A stretch of 64,000 bases of DNA, taken from Kistimonas sp964291485 (GTDB lineage Bacteria; Pseudomonadota; Gammaproteobacteria; Pseudomonadales; Endozoicomonadaceae). The notes under the pieces were generated by a model. The model saw only the letters and a program-made list of their open reading frames with translations, searched no databases and was not told where the DNA came from. Positions 1-9,169 of the stretch are shown here, one piece after another. Each line of letters starts with the position of its first letter. Positions within the stretch are counted from its first letter, which is position 1. A program made the translations under genes and the position numbers. The stretch is taken from contig OZ220224.1 of NCBI GenBank assembly GCA_964291485.2, positions 1,302,001-1,366,000 on the forward strand. The letters run 5' to 3'.

Positions 1-12
1 GGGGGGCTTGTC

Positions 13-213
13 ATGACTTTGAAGCAGGCGATTAAAGATTTTCTTAAGGAAGAAGATGGTCTGACTACCGTTGAGTATGCGGTAGCGGGTGGTGTTATTG
101 CCGCTGGTGTCGTTGCAGCATTTACGGAACTGGGTGGTGAAGTCAAAGATATCATTGAAGGTATTACCAAGGAGCTAACCGGTAAAGGCGGTGGTGGCTG
201 GCCTTTCCCATAA
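13..213 (+). CDS. flp: Flp-type IVc major pilin
   Basis: Structural subunit of the Flp (Tad) pilus, processed at the inner membrane and polymerised into the fibre. The 66-residue protein has a short charged leader ending EEDG, then the Flp hallmark LTTVEYAVAGG, so prepilin cleavage is expected after Gly16. The next residues form the hydrophobic assembly helix (about 17-40). The conserved Glu and Tyr after the cleavage site are present. The C-terminus is a Gly-rich tail. It is the first gene of the tad operon; its promoter lies before the window, so only a G-rich stretch in front of the ATG can be seen. Family assignment is secure. Confidence 0.93.
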   Translation: MTLKQAIKDFLKEEDGLTTVEYAVAGGVIAAGVVAAFTELGGEVKDIIEGITKELTGKGGGGWPFP

Positions 214-289
214 TAAGAGGTAATCGTCCAATACATTCATTGGCGGCTTCTATGAATCAGTAATGTTTAACGTAGAAGAGTAATGCGCT

Positions 290-841
290 ATGGCTATTGA
301 TGACAGCACAGTCATGCTCTCTTTGGTGTTATTGGTAGCCATGCCATTTGCCCTGTGGTTTGACCTTCGCTATCACCGATTACCCAACTGGTTGACCTTG
401 AGTCTGTTGCTCATTGGGTTGCTAGCCCATTTCTTTTTATCCGGTCTCTCCGGATTGCTGAATGCTCTGGGAGGTGGATTACTGGGGTTGCTCCTGTTTT
501 TGCCCTTTTATCTCTTGAATAAAGGCATGGGCGCCGGTGATGTGAAAATGATGGCGGCGGTTGGTGCGGTACTGGGTGTTCAGGACGGGGGGCTGTGTAT
601 AGGCCTGACCTTGATATTCGGTTCCATTTTCGGGCTGCTGTTCCTGTTGTACAAGGGCGGCTTTGTACAGTCGATACGTCGTTACTGGCTCTGCTTGCTA
701 AGCCGGAGCTGGGTGACGCCGCAGGCCAATGATGCCGCGAGTCTCCATTTTCCTTATGCGCTGGCGATCGCTTCCGGCGTTGTAATGACCCTTTATCTTT
801 CTGGAAAACTGTCGCAGCTGGCGGTGGTATTTCTGGCCTGA
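290..841 (+). CDS. tadV: Prepilin peptidase TadV/CpaA
   Basis: Inner-membrane aspartyl protease that removes the leader of Flp prepilin and of the TadE/TadF pseudopilins. The 183-residue protein is almost wholly hydrophobic with about six membrane segments. Both catalytic aspartates of the A24 family are visible: Asp25 in FDLRYHRLPNW and Asp84 in the GAGDVKMM motif. Length is normal for the short CpaA form, which lacks the N-methyltransferase domain of PilD. It lies 76 bases after flp, the usual Tad order. Confidence 0.93.
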   Translation: MAIDDSTVMLSLVLLVAMPFALWFDLRYHRLPNWLTLSLLLIGLLAHFFLSGLSGLLNALGGGLLGLLLFLPFYLLNKGMGAGDVKMMAAVGAVLGVQDGGLCIGLTLIFGSIFGLLFLLYKGGFVQSIRRYWLCLLSRSWVTPQANDAASLHFPYALAIASGVVMTLYLSGKLSQLAVVFLA

Positions 842-884
842 TTACTGTTGTCGTCAGCCGGATCCGGGCTGACAGGAGGTCAGT

Positions 885-1616
885 ATGATGATACTTCAGC
901 GAACCCCGGTGATGATTGCGCTGTCGGCCCTTCTTGGTCTGGCGGGCGCCTGGCTGATCGGGCAATGGCTTGGCAGTGTGCCGACTGCACAGCCGCTAGA
1001 TACTGAGGCAGGCATATCGGTCCTCGTGGTCAAGAAGGACGTTCCTGCTTTAACCGCGTTGACGGCAGAACACGTCACAATGGTTAGCGTGCCAGCGGCG
1101 TTGGCGCCTGAGCAGGCCATGAAGGAATCAAGCGCTGTCAGTGGGCACTATACCCTGGTAAATCTGTTTGCGGGCGAAATCCTATTAGATGCACGTATCA
1201 CATCCCGTCTGCCTACTTCGCTATTGGCTGACCGGCTGGAGCCGGGCATGCGCGCCATGACTGTCAGGGTGAATGATGTGAGTGGCGTAGCCGGCTTTGT
1301 CCAGCCTGGCAGCCGGGTGGATGTGATCGCCACCCGAAAGAACAGCAGTCGTGTGTTGCTAACAGATCGTCATGTATTGGCTATCGATCAGACCACGACT
1401 ATGGAAAACGATGAACCGGTCGTAGCCAGTACCGCCACACTTGCTGTAACGCCGGAACAGGCGACCCGGCTGGCCGGTGCGCTGGGGGGCGCGTCTCTCT
1501 ATCTGGCGCTACGCAATCCTGTTGAGCCAGCGGCTGCTCCGACGCCCAAGGCAACGCCAACTGGCCTGATCCTCCAGCGTGGCGTCGAAGGTAGCTGGAT
1601 TAAGGTGAGCCATTGA
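885..1616 (+). CDS. rcpC: Flp pilus assembly protein RcpC/CpaB
   Basis: Periplasmic assembly protein of the Tad secretion channel, thought to work with the secretin RcpA. The 243-residue protein has an N-terminal membrane anchor (about residues 5-25) and a SAF-like domain (about 45-115, containing VVKKDVPALTALTAEHV). A RcpC/CpaB domain follows, with the typical LEPGMRAMTVRVNDVSGVAG and FVQPGSRVDVIAT stretches. An AGGAGGT ribosome site sits five bases before the ATG. It lies between the peptidase and secretin genes, as in other tad loci. Confidence 0.92.
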   Translation: MMILQRTPVMIALSALLGLAGAWLIGQWLGSVPTAQPLDTEAGISVLVVKKDVPALTALTAEHVTMVSVPAALAPEQAMKESSAVSGHYTLVNLFAGEILLDARITSRLPTSLLADRLEPGMRAMTVRVNDVSGVAGFVQPGSRVDVIATRKNSSRVLLTDRHVLAIDQTTTMENDEPVVASTATLAVTPEQATRLAGALGGASLYLALRNPVEPAAAPTPKATPTGLILQRGVEGSWIKVSH

Positions 1617-1694
1617 GGTGCGCTTGCCTGAATAAAAAACAGGGGCGTTGACCCACATAACAATCGTTTTGCAGTCAATTGTCTGGGGGATGAT

Positions 1695-3197
1695 ATGAAA
1701 GACAGTCTGGTACCCGCGCTCGGTAAGACGATGCGGCGGGCTCTGGTGTGCGTCTGGCTGCTGCTGGCCGGGTCAGTGACCATGGCTCTGGATGAAACAG
1801 GGGAGTGCTCCATTGTTCGCGGGGGAAACCGGGACCTGACCCTGATGGTCAACGGTTCCGGCATTGTCACGCTGGCGGAAGCCCCGGGGCGTATCACGGT
1901 CGCCAACCCGGAAGTGGCGGACATCAATGTGCTGGATGCGGAGCGCATCTTTATCCTGGGCAAGCAAACGGGCACTACTGCGGTGATGGCGCTGGACAAG
2001 CAGGATCGTCTGCTGGCCCGCCTGCATATCGAAGTGACCCCTGACCTGAACCTGCTCAAACGTCGCATCCATGAAGTGATGCCCGGTGAGCCGGTGGCCG
2101 TGCGCATGAGTGGTCAGCACCTGGTGCTGTCCGGCGAAGTAAGCAACCTGACCCGCCTGGATACGGTACTGCGTATTGCTGAAGGCTTTGTTGCCAACAA
2201 GGAGCAGGTGGTCAACATGCTGACTGTCGGTGGCGCGCAGCAGGTGATGCTGGAAGTCCGGGTGGCCGAGATGCAGCGCAGCCTGATGAAACGGCTGGAT
2301 ATGAATTTCAACGGCATCACCAATGGCGGCAAATGGAGTTTCGGTGGTGTCGGACAGGGCGGTGGCAGCCTGGTGCCGGGTACCTTGCCGGTGGTGCCGC
2401 CGGTCGGTGGCTGGCCGGGTGGGGATTTCACACCGAATCCCACGGAATTTGCGGGTAGCGGCCTGTTCGCCAGCTTTGTCAGTGGTGACAGCCTGTTCAA
2501 CCTTTATATCGATGCGGGCAAGGATACCGGTACCGCAAGAATTCTGGCGGAGCCAACCCTGACCACGCTGAGTGGTGAAGATGCCAGCTTTGTGTCCGGT
2601 GGTGAGTTCCCGGTTCCGGTGCCTCAGGATGGTGATTCTGTCACCGTGGAATTCAAGGAATACGGCATTGGTCTCAAGTTCCTGCCGGTGGTTATGGATT
2701 CCGGCCGGATCAACCTGCGCCTGAATCTCAGTGTCAGTGAGTTGAATAACTCACAGAGCTTGGTGCTGGGTAACGGGGAAGACAGTAATGCAGCTTACGT
2801 GGTGCCCTACCTGAGCAAACGCAGTACCCGTTCAACGGTGGAGTTGATGGATGGACAGACGATAGGTGTCGCCGGCTTGATCAGCGAAAACATGCGTGAT
2901 GCCATCCAGAAATTCCCCGGCCTGGGGGATGTACCCGTGTTGGGCCACCTGTTCCGTAGTCAGGAATACCAGAAGGGACAGACCGAACTGGTGATTCTGG
3001 TCACACCGCGCCTGGCCCGGCCACTGGCTGAGGAGCAGTTGCCCCTGCCGACGGACACCTTTGTGGAACCTTCCGATGCGGATTTCTACCTGAGTGGTAA
3101 TACCGGCAGCCGGTTCCCGCTACCCAATACCGAATCAACGACAACAGGCGTATATGGCCATGACCTGCGCCCGGATGAAGGAGGGGACGCATTATGA
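1695..3197 (+). CDS. rcpA: Tad outer-membrane secretin RcpA/CpaC
   Basis: Forms the outer-membrane ring through which the Flp pilus leaves the cell. The 500-residue protein starts with a signal peptide (hydrophobic about 14-32, then ALDETG). A pilus-assembly N-domain follows (about 45-120, with VTVANPEVADINVL-like sequence) and then a BON-like segment (about 120-175). The C-terminal secretin domain ends in the family signature VPVLGHLFRSQEYQKGQTELVILVTP. A Gly/Pro-rich loop at about 215-250 interrupts the secretin domain. The stop overlaps the next start by four bases. Confidence 0.93.
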   Translation: MKDSLVPALGKTMRRALVCVWLLLAGSVTMALDETGECSIVRGGNRDLTLMVNGSGIVTLAEAPGRITVANPEVADINVLDAERIFILGKQTGTTAVMALDKQDRLLARLHIEVTPDLNLLKRRIHEVMPGEPVAVRMSGQHLVLSGEVSNLTRLDTVLRIAEGFVANKEQVVNMLTVGGAQQVMLEVRVAEMQRSLMKRLDMNFNGITNGGKWSFGGVGQGGGSLVPGTLPVVPPVGGWPGGDFTPNPTEFAGSGLFASFVSGDSLFNLYIDAGKDTGTARILAEPTLTTLSGEDASFVSGGEFPVPVPQDGDSVTVEFKEYGIGLKFLPVVMDSGRINLRLNLSVSELNNSQSLVLGNGEDSNAAYVVPYLSKRSTRSTVELMDGQTIGVAGLISENMRDAIQKFPGLGDVPVLGHLFRSQEYQKGQTELVILVTPRLARPLAEEQLPLPTDTFVEPSDADFYLSGNTGSRFPLPNTESTTTGVYGHDLRPDEGGDAL

Positions 3198-3493
3198 GCC
3201 GCTATCTGACAGGCGCCATCCTGCTGCTGGGGTTGACAGGCTGCGCCGGATTTTATGAACAGCCCCACCATGATCCGGAGATGGTCAGCTATAGCCGGGA
3301 CAGCGTCAGGGATATTTTTGTTGCCCAGCGCTACAACCCCCACGCCACGGAAGAGAACCGGGGCAAGGTGGTGACCGGTCTGGAAGGTGAACGCAGCCGT
3401 CATGTGCTCGAAACCTGGCGGGAACGTGAACCGGACAGCGATGCCTTGAATGAAGACATTGAGTACGACATTAACCCGGACAGCAGCAACTGA
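3194..3493 (+). CDS. Small tad-locus lipoprotein
   Basis: A 99-residue predicted lipoprotein. A short signal sequence ends in the lipobox LTGC, giving a mature N-terminus at Cys17. The rest is polar and charged with no domain I recognise. Its ATG overlaps the secretin stop (ATGA), so the two are probably translated together. Position and size suggest a pilotin- or RcpB/TadG-like accessory factor for the secretin. That is inference from context only. Confidence 0.75.
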   Translation: MSRYLTGAILLLGLTGCAGFYEQPHHDPEMVSYSRDSVRDIFVAQRYNPHATEENRGKVVTGLEGERSRHVLETWREREPDSDALNEDIEYDINPDSSN

Positions 3494-3521
3494 CCGGGAT
3501 ATTGAAAAACAGGGGGACGCC

Positions 3522-4712
3522 ATGAACCCGAGTCAAGGTGCGAGACAGCGCGGCGCCATCCTGCCGCTGGTGGCTATCAGCATGGTCGTCCTGCTCGGTT
3601 TTATGGCGCTGGCGCTGGATATCGGTCTGATGATGTGGCGCAAGTCACAGTTTCAGTCGGCGGTGGATGCGGCGGCATTGAGTGCGGCTCAATGTCGTTT
3701 CCTGAACGATAACAGTGAAGCGGACGCGAATGCCTGTGGTCGGGAAACCCTGGATTTCAATCTGGCTACGAATGGTGTTTCCAGGGATGTGCTGAAATCC
3801 CAATTTACCTGGAGTAACGAGCAGGATTATGTGGACGTAGTCGTTCGCTCCGAAGAGATGGATTCACTCTTTGCCGGGATCTTCGGAGAAGAGAACGCGG
3901 TTTTCCGGATTAATGCTGTCGCGCGTGCAGGCATGATAGGGGAACCCCATGAGGTAGAAACCATTCCGCTCATTGTTCCTGAATCCAGGTTGTGTCCGAG
4001 CTCTGAGCAGTGTGATGAAGGCGATTATCACCAGTTCCCTGTAAGAGCTGAGGCCATATTCCCTGATGATATGAATACGATCGGATACCCGGGTAAGGAC
4101 GATTATGTGCCTGGCTCTTATGGTGGCAAGTTGGCAGCAGCCCTAGCCGGCACCGGGCATCCGATGACGCTAAACAAGGAATACCGTTATTGCCAGGGGG
4201 ATGACTGCAGGTACTCCGGTTACGGTGAGATGGAAGAATTCATTGAAGAGGGACTGAACAGCCGTTTTGAATGCGATGATCAGGAAACACACAATGGTGC
4301 GCTGTGGTGCAATCGTGATGACGATGACGATGAATTCAGTTATCGGAAAGAGCTGTTTCCTCCCGACAAGAGTAATGCAACGAAACTGGATAAGTATGTA
4401 GAGAAAACTAGTAATTACCGGCGAATAGTGAATGTCGGTATTGGTGCACGAACATCGTTTAATAAGATCAAAGCGACAAAGACCGGTTGTTTTTTACTGT
4501 TGTGGGAAGTAGATGACCCCGGCGAGTGGTGGGATGACGATGATTTTCTGCGTCAAGCGACCCCCCGGGATGACGATGTTGAAGGCATCTGGCTGCGATA
4601 TATCTCATCTGACGACATAAACACCCATGACGAACTGAAAGCATATTGCGGTATGGGGTCAGGAGGCCGAACGCTGGTTCTCCTGGATCAGCCGGACAGC
4701 GTTGACAGTTAG
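3522..4712 (+). CDS. Tad-domain membrane-anchored protein (TadG-like)
   Basis: Putative minor pilus component anchored in the inner membrane. The start at 3522 is chosen because AGGGGGAC lies just before it; an earlier in-frame ATG at 3450 lies inside the preceding gene. The N-terminus RQRGAILPLVAISMVVLLGF and the following helix are the Tad N-terminal domain (PF13400 type), then the FQSAVDAAALSAAQ stretch typical of TadG-like proteins. From about residue 130 on the 396-residue protein is acidic, Cys- and Asp-rich and exported, and matches nothing I know. No von Willebrand domain is seen, unlike full TadG. Confidence 0.8.
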   Translation: MNPSQGARQRGAILPLVAISMVVLLGFMALALDIGLMMWRKSQFQSAVDAAALSAAQCRFLNDNSEADANACGRETLDFNLATNGVSRDVLKSQFTWSNEQDYVDVVVRSEEMDSLFAGIFGEENAVFRINAVARAGMIGEPHEVETIPLIVPESRLCPSSEQCDEGDYHQFPVRAEAIFPDDMNTIGYPGKDDYVPGSYGGKLAAALAGTGHPMTLNKEYRYCQGDDCRYSGYGEMEEFIEEGLNSRFECDDQETHNGALWCNRDDDDDEFSYRKELFPPDKSNATKLDKYVEKTSNYRRIVNVGIGARTSFNKIKATKTGCFLLLWEVDDPGEWWDDDDFLRQATPRDDDVEGIWLRYISSDDINTHDELKAYCGMGSGGRTLVLLDQPDSVDS

Positions 4713-4722
4713 GAGGCCGGCC

Positions 4723-5193
4723 ATGGTTTTAGAAGGTCATCGACAACAGGGGTTAGCGCTGGTGGAAGTGACGATTGTGTTGCCGGTGTTGCTTTTATTG
4801 CTGGCTGCGATCGTGGACTTTGGCCGGATCTTTTATGAAGGCGCCCAGTTGCAGGGGCGTATCAATGGCGCTGTCCGTTACCTGGCCATGCATGCAGTAG
4901 CTGGCGAGTGCCAGGAAACGCCGGGCGGCGGTACGACGAATGTCTGCGATATTGCGGAGAACCTGGTGTTGTATGCGTCGCCGAAGCAATCCGGCAGCCC
5001 TGCTGACCGGGTTGGTGGTGTCATAACCCGAGCCTATCAGGAGGATGACTCCCACTGGCAGGTTTCCGCCACCTATACACCGGATTTCATCTTTTCAGGT
5101 TTTCTGCCTGATACGGTGGATGGCCTCACCATTTCGCCATCGGCTATACAGCGATCGCTCCTCGGGCCTGCTGATAAGGAGGATCGTTCATGA
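4723..5193 (+). CDS. tadE: TadE-like minor pseudopilin
   Basis: Minor pseudopilin processed by TadV. The 156-residue protein has RQQGLALVEVTIVLPVLLLL near the N-terminus: Gly before the cleavage point, Glu at position +5, then a hydrophobic helix and the DFGRIFYEGAQLQ stretch of TadE. AGGAGG at 4711-4716 selects the ATG at 4723; an in-frame ATG 21 bases upstream lacks such a site. The AGGAGG overlaps the previous stop codon. The end overlaps the next gene by four bases. Confidence 0.87.
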   Translation: MVLEGHRQQGLALVEVTIVLPVLLLLLAAIVDFGRIFYEGAQLQGRINGAVRYLAMHAVAGECQETPGGGTTNVCDIAENLVLYASPKQSGSPADRVGGVITRAYQEDDSHWQVSATYTPDFIFSGFLPDTVDGLTISPSAIQRSLLGPADKEDRS

Positions 5194-5648
5194 ATATCGA
5201 TCGTACACCTGGTCGGCTAAGCGTCCAGAAAGGGACGACTGTCGTAGAGTTCAGTATCGCGGCTTCGGTCTTTTTCCTGATCCTGTTCAGCGTGATTGAA
5301 TTTGGGCGGGTGATGTATACCTGGCACCTGCTGCAGGAGAGTACCCGTAGCGCTGCCCGTGTTGCGGTTGTTTCAGAATGGGAATCGCCCGATATCCTCA
5401 AGGCTGCCAGGCAGTTTATGCCAACACTGGCACCTGAACACCTGAATATCGATTACCTGACAGTTGACGGCGATACGGCTTCAGAGAGAGATACAACCTA
5501 TTTTGTCACGGCTTCCATTACTGGCTTTGATTTGACGTTGCTCATACCGATGCCCGGATTCGACAGGCTGCCTGCGCCACCATTTACCACAACACAGGTT
5601 GCAGAAAGTCTTGGGCGTAACGTAGGAGAGAAGGCGCATACATTGTGA
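5190..5648 (+). CDS. tadF: TadF/TadE-like minor pseudopilin
   Basis: Second TadE-family pseudopilin, 152 residues. The processing site is in VQKGTTVVEFSIAASVF: Gly, then Glu at +5, and a hydrophobic helix ending IEFGRVMYTW. The mature domain is about 110 residues, as usual. It starts inside the last codon of the previous gene (ATGA overlap), with AAGGAGG as ribosome site. In Tad systems a TadE/TadF pair is needed for Flp pilus assembly, so the tadF label rests on order as much as on sequence. Confidence 0.85.
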   Translation: MNIDRTPGRLSVQKGTTVVEFSIAASVFFLILFSVIEFGRVMYTWHLLQESTRSAARVAVVSEWESPDILKAARQFMPTLAPEHLNIDYLTVDGDTASERDTTYFVTASITGFDLTLLIPMPGFDRLPAPPFTTTQVAESLGRNVGEKAHTL

Positions 5649-5657
5649 GGAAAGGGT

Positions 5658-6839
5658 ATGGATGCTGGTAGAACCATGCGGGTACTGCTGACGGGTTATG
5701 ACCGCACCCGTCTGGAGCGGGTACATAGTTTGTTGCGTGCGATTCGTGAGGTCACGGTCAATGTTTGCCTGCTGACGGAGCCGACCTCCCTCGACGTCGC
5801 GTTGCTGGAATCTGCCGATGTGCTGGTTTATATCCTGTCACCGTCGCCTGAAGCCGATCTTCAGACATTGCAGCGCCTGAAGGCACAGTTGCCACCATTG
5901 ATCCTGGTCGGTGGCGATTCACAACTGCTGGAAGAACAGCAGCTGGGACAAATTCTGCGTACCGGTGCCCGTGATTATCTGAAACAACCCTTCGATGAGG
6001 GCGAATTGTTGCAGGCGCTGGATCGGATACATGATGACTTTTGTCAGAGCGAGCAGACCCGCAGTGGTGCAGCCGGCCAGGTTGTCGCGGTGACCGGTGT
6101 GGGGGGCGGCTGTGGTGTCTCCCTGCTGAGTGCCTGTCTGGCCCATGAGGCCGCCAGCCGGAATGAAAAGGTATTGCTGGCGGATTGTGACTGGCGGTAC
6201 GGCTCCCAGGCTACGCTGCATGATATCCGGCCACGCAATGATTTTCGCGAGCTGATGGCGCGTCCGGACCGGGACAGCACCGCATTGGAAAGCTACCTGA
6301 CGCCGGTGAATAAACAGCTTCAGTTGCTCTGCCAGGCGCCGGACCGGATCGCTTCTGTTTCCCCGTCGGATAACCTGCACCCGCTACTGAACCTGATGCG
6401 CAGCCAGGCTGACGTTACCCTGCTTGATATTCCCGGTTGGGATGAGCATTTACTGACAACCTTGTCGGTACGGGCTGACAGGGTGGTGCTGGTGGTGCGG
6501 CCCCAGATCGATGCGATCCGGCGTGCGGGTTTGTTAGTGCAGGCGTCACTGGCATCCGTTGAGCGTGAGCGGCTGACTGTTGTTGTTAATTGCGTGACGC
6601 GATATACGACGATTGATAAACAGACAATAGGCAAGGCGCTGGGGATCACGCCGGTGATGGTGCCTTCGAGCAGTAAGGTGGTGGTTCGGGCGCTGGAAAA
6701 TGGGCTGCTTCCCGTGCAACAAATGCCGGATGCTCCGTTCAGTCGGGCGGTTGCCAATCTGGGGGATGTATTGCTGTCATCCGAACGGTCTCGACCTCGC
6801 CTGACGAACTGGCTGAAGCATCTCAGGAGGGCGAGCTGA
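5658..6839 (+). CDS. tadZ: TadZ/CpaE localisation ATPase-like protein
   Basis: Cytoplasmic MinD/ParA-superfamily protein that places the Tad machine in the cell. Residues about 7-125 form an atypical receiver domain, followed by a MinD-like domain (about 140-375). The P-loop reads GGGCGVS at 149-155: both lysines of a MinD Walker A (KGGxGKT) are missing, the first replaced by Gly149 and the second by Val154. Degenerate P-loops are common in TadZ, but this one probably hydrolyses ATP poorly or not at all. The stop overlaps the tadA start as TGATG. The 393-residue length is normal. Confidence 0.9.
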   Translation: MDAGRTMRVLLTGYDRTRLERVHSLLRAIREVTVNVCLLTEPTSLDVALLESADVLVYILSPSPEADLQTLQRLKAQLPPLILVGGDSQLLEEQQLGQILRTGARDYLKQPFDEGELLQALDRIHDDFCQSEQTRSGAAGQVVAVTGVGGGCGVSLLSACLAHEAASRNEKVLLADCDWRYGSQATLHDIRPRNDFRELMARPDRDSTALESYLTPVNKQLQLLCQAPDRIASVSPSDNLHPLLNLMRSQADVTLLDIPGWDEHLLTTLSVRADRVVLVVRPQIDAIRRAGLLVQASLASVERERLTVVVNCVTRYTTIDKQTIGKALGITPVMVPSSSKVVVRALENGLLPVQQMPDAPFSRAVANLGDVLLSSERSRPRLTNWLKHLRRAS

Positions 6840-8155
6840 TGGCATTGACGTTGGACGACACTATTCTGTCATCAGAAGACTTTGCCCAGACCCGTCAGCG
6901 CTGGCAGAAACAGATCCATCAGCGAATCCTGTCTCGCCTGGATTTACAGGCACTGGCATTGCTGGATGCAACACAGGTCAGGGACCAGGTGTTCAGGGAA
7001 GGCGATGGTCAGTTTGAGCAACTTCATGCCCCGTTGTCGCGCCAGGAACGGCACCGGATATTGAATGATATCTGTGACGATATCCTCGGGCTGGGGCCTA
7101 TTGAACCGCTGCTGGCTGATCCCACGGTGACGGACATTTTGGTCAATGGCCCTGATCATGTTTACGTCGAACGGCGCGGACGGCTTGAGCCTGTGCCGGT
7201 CAGGTTTCTGGATGAGGCGCACCTGTATCAGACCATTGAACGGCTGGTCAGCCGGATAGGGCGTCGTCTTGATGAGTCCAGTCCCATGGTGGATGCGCGG
7301 CTGGATGATGGTTCCCGGGTCAACGCAGTGATCCGGCCGCTGGCGCTGGACGGCCCCATACTCAGTATTCGTCGTTTTCCTGCCGAGCGCCTGACACTTG
7401 AAGGTCTTGCCGCCCATGGGGCATTTCCCGCCAGCCTGTTGCCATTGCTGCAAAGCATGGTAACAGCGCGTCTGAATATCATGATTTCCGGCGGTACCGG
7501 CAGCGGCAAAACAACACTGCTGAACGCCATGTCTGCGGCCATCCCGTCCTCTGAACGCATCATTACCATTGAAGATGCGGCTGAACTGCAGTTGCAGCAG
7601 GCACATGTCGTTCGTATGGAAAGCCGGCCTCCCAATATCGAAGGCAAAGGCGAGATCAGTCTGCGGGACCTGGTGCGTAACAGCCTGCGGATGCGGCCTG
7701 ACAGGATAGTAGTGGGTGAGGTTCGCGGTATGGAGTTCATCGACATGCTGACCGCCATGAACACGGGCCATGATGGTTCCCTGACCACCATCCATGCCAA
7801 TACGCCCAACGATGCGATACGACGGCTGGAGAGTTTGGCCGCCATGAGTTCCCTGGGGCTGGAGACAGGCATTGTCACACAACTGATTGCTTCAGCGCTG
7901 GATGTGATTATCCAACTGGAGCGCATGGAAGATGGCGTACGACGAGTGACAAGTGTTCAGGAGTTGGTTGGCGTAGCCCGGGGATGCGTTGAATTACGGG
8001 AGATCTGTCGTTTCGAGCGTTACCAATTGTCGGAAGATGGGCGTGTGCGGGGAGACTTTATGAGCACCGGGTACCGGCCAGCCTTCCTCGACAAGCTGAA
8101 ACGCAGAAGCCTGTCTGTTGACGAAGCGGTATTTATGGAGGGCGTTCTGCAATGA
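6839..8155 (+). CDS. tadA: Flp pilus assembly ATPase TadA/CpaF
   Basis: Hexameric secretion ATPase driving Flp pilus extension and probably retraction. The 438-residue protein has an N-terminal helical domain (about 20-110), then the GspE-type core. Walker A GGTGSGKTT has Lys224; the Asp box is IITIEDAAEL; Walker B is RIVVGEVRG with Glu294; the His box is GSLTTIHAN. All catalytic elements are intact. The start overlaps the tadZ stop by one base, indicating translational coupling. Confidence 0.95.
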   Translation: MALTLDDTILSSEDFAQTRQRWQKQIHQRILSRLDLQALALLDATQVRDQVFREGDGQFEQLHAPLSRQERHRILNDICDDILGLGPIEPLLADPTVTDILVNGPDHVYVERRGRLEPVPVRFLDEAHLYQTIERLVSRIGRRLDESSPMVDARLDDGSRVNAVIRPLALDGPILSIRRFPAERLTLEGLAAHGAFPASLLPLLQSMVTARLNIMISGGTGSGKTTLLNAMSAAIPSSERIITIEDAAELQLQQAHVVRMESRPPNIEGKGEISLRDLVRNSLRMRPDRIVVGEVRGMEFIDMLTAMNTGHDGSLTTIHANTPNDAIRRLESLAAMSSLGLETGIVTQLIASALDVIIQLERMEDGVRRVTSVQELVGVARGCVELREICRFERYQLSEDGRVRGDFMSTGYRPAFLDKLKRRSLSVDEAVFMEGVLQ

Positions 8156-8200
8156 CGGGATGGATAGGCGCATGCCATTTCAATGATCAGGAGAAGGCTT

Positions 8201-9160
8201 ATGTCTGATACGTTCAGTTTGCTGCTGGCTGTGATCTTCCTGATGATTTTCCTGGTCAGCGTGGTGATCACATTGCTCAGCCAGCGTCATCGGCTTCAGA
8301 AACGTTTGCACCGGCATCTTGATCAACTCAATGGTGAACAACCGGTTCACCAGATGTTGCGCAAGCGTTATGTCGAACAATTGCCTCCCTGGTTACAGCG
8401 GCTCGAACAGTTGCCCTTTATGGTGGGGCTGGATCTTCTGACGCTGCAGGCGGGTAAAAGTACCCGTGCACTGGTCGTGGTTGTTTGCAGCCTGGGGCTT
8501 TTGTTCCTGGGCATGGTTGCTACGCAATGGCTCAAGATTCCCTGGTTTTCAGGCGTGATGATCTCACTGGTATTAGCCGCCCTGCCGGTTGGCTATCTGG
8601 AGCGGCTGAAAAATAAACGGCTTCAGCTATTTGATCAGCAATTGCCTGACCTGATGGATATGGTCGTCAAGGCTCTGCGTGCAGGGTTGCCCCTGACAGA
8701 AGCCATGGAACTGGCCGCCCGGGAGCTGGATGATCCGGTTGCATCGGAATTAAAGCAGACCGTTCAGGATATCCACTACAGCAAGGACATGAAACATGCG
8801 TTCCTTGCCATGCTGGAACGGGTGCCTAGTGAAGCATTGCTGATGATGGTGACAGCCATTCTTCTGCAGCGCGAAACGGGCGGCAACCTGCTTGAAGTGT
8901 TAACGGGATTGCGGGGCCAGATCCGGGAACGGATCGGATTCGACCGGCGCTTGAAAACACTGTCGGCGGAAGGGCGGATGTCAGCCTGGATTCTTGTGTT
9001 ATTGCCGTTTGTCCTGGCGTTTGTGATTAACCTGACTTCTCCGGGCTACCTGACCCCCTTGCTGGAATCGGATGTCGGCAGAAACCTGTTGATCGGTGCG
9101 GGTGTCTTGATGGTGGTGGGTGTGGTCTGGGTGCTTCACCTGGTCAGAATTCGGGTTTAA
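8201..9160 (+). CDS. tadB: Tad platform protein TadB
   Basis: Inner-membrane platform protein (GspF type) that couples TadA to pilus assembly. The start at 8201 is preferred over an in-frame ATG 18 bases earlier because CAGGAGAAGG precedes it at normal distance. The 319-residue protein has an N-terminal membrane helix, a pair of helices at about 95-140, a T2SSF domain (DLMDMVVKALRAGLPLTEAM and the LQRETGGNL motif) and C-terminal membrane segments. It is followed by tadC after nine bases. Confidence 0.93.
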   Translation: MSDTFSLLLAVIFLMIFLVSVVITLLSQRHRLQKRLHRHLDQLNGEQPVHQMLRKRYVEQLPPWLQRLEQLPFMVGLDLLTLQAGKSTRALVVVVCSLGLLFLGMVATQWLKIPWFSGVMISLVLAALPVGYLERLKNKRLQLFDQQLPDLMDMVVKALRAGLPLTEAMELAARELDDPVASELKQTVQDIHYSKDMKHAFLAMLERVPSEALLMMVTAILLQRETGGNLLEVLTGLRGQIRERIGFDRRLKTLSAEGRMSAWILVLLPFVLAFVINLTSPGYLTPLLESDVGRNLLIGAGVLMVVGVVWVLHLVRIRV

Positions 9161-9169
9161 GGAGGCAAC

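Noticed and set aside
6944..7882. A 312-codon minus-strand frame
   Set aside because: Antisense shadow of tadA; composition and lack of a start signal do not support it.
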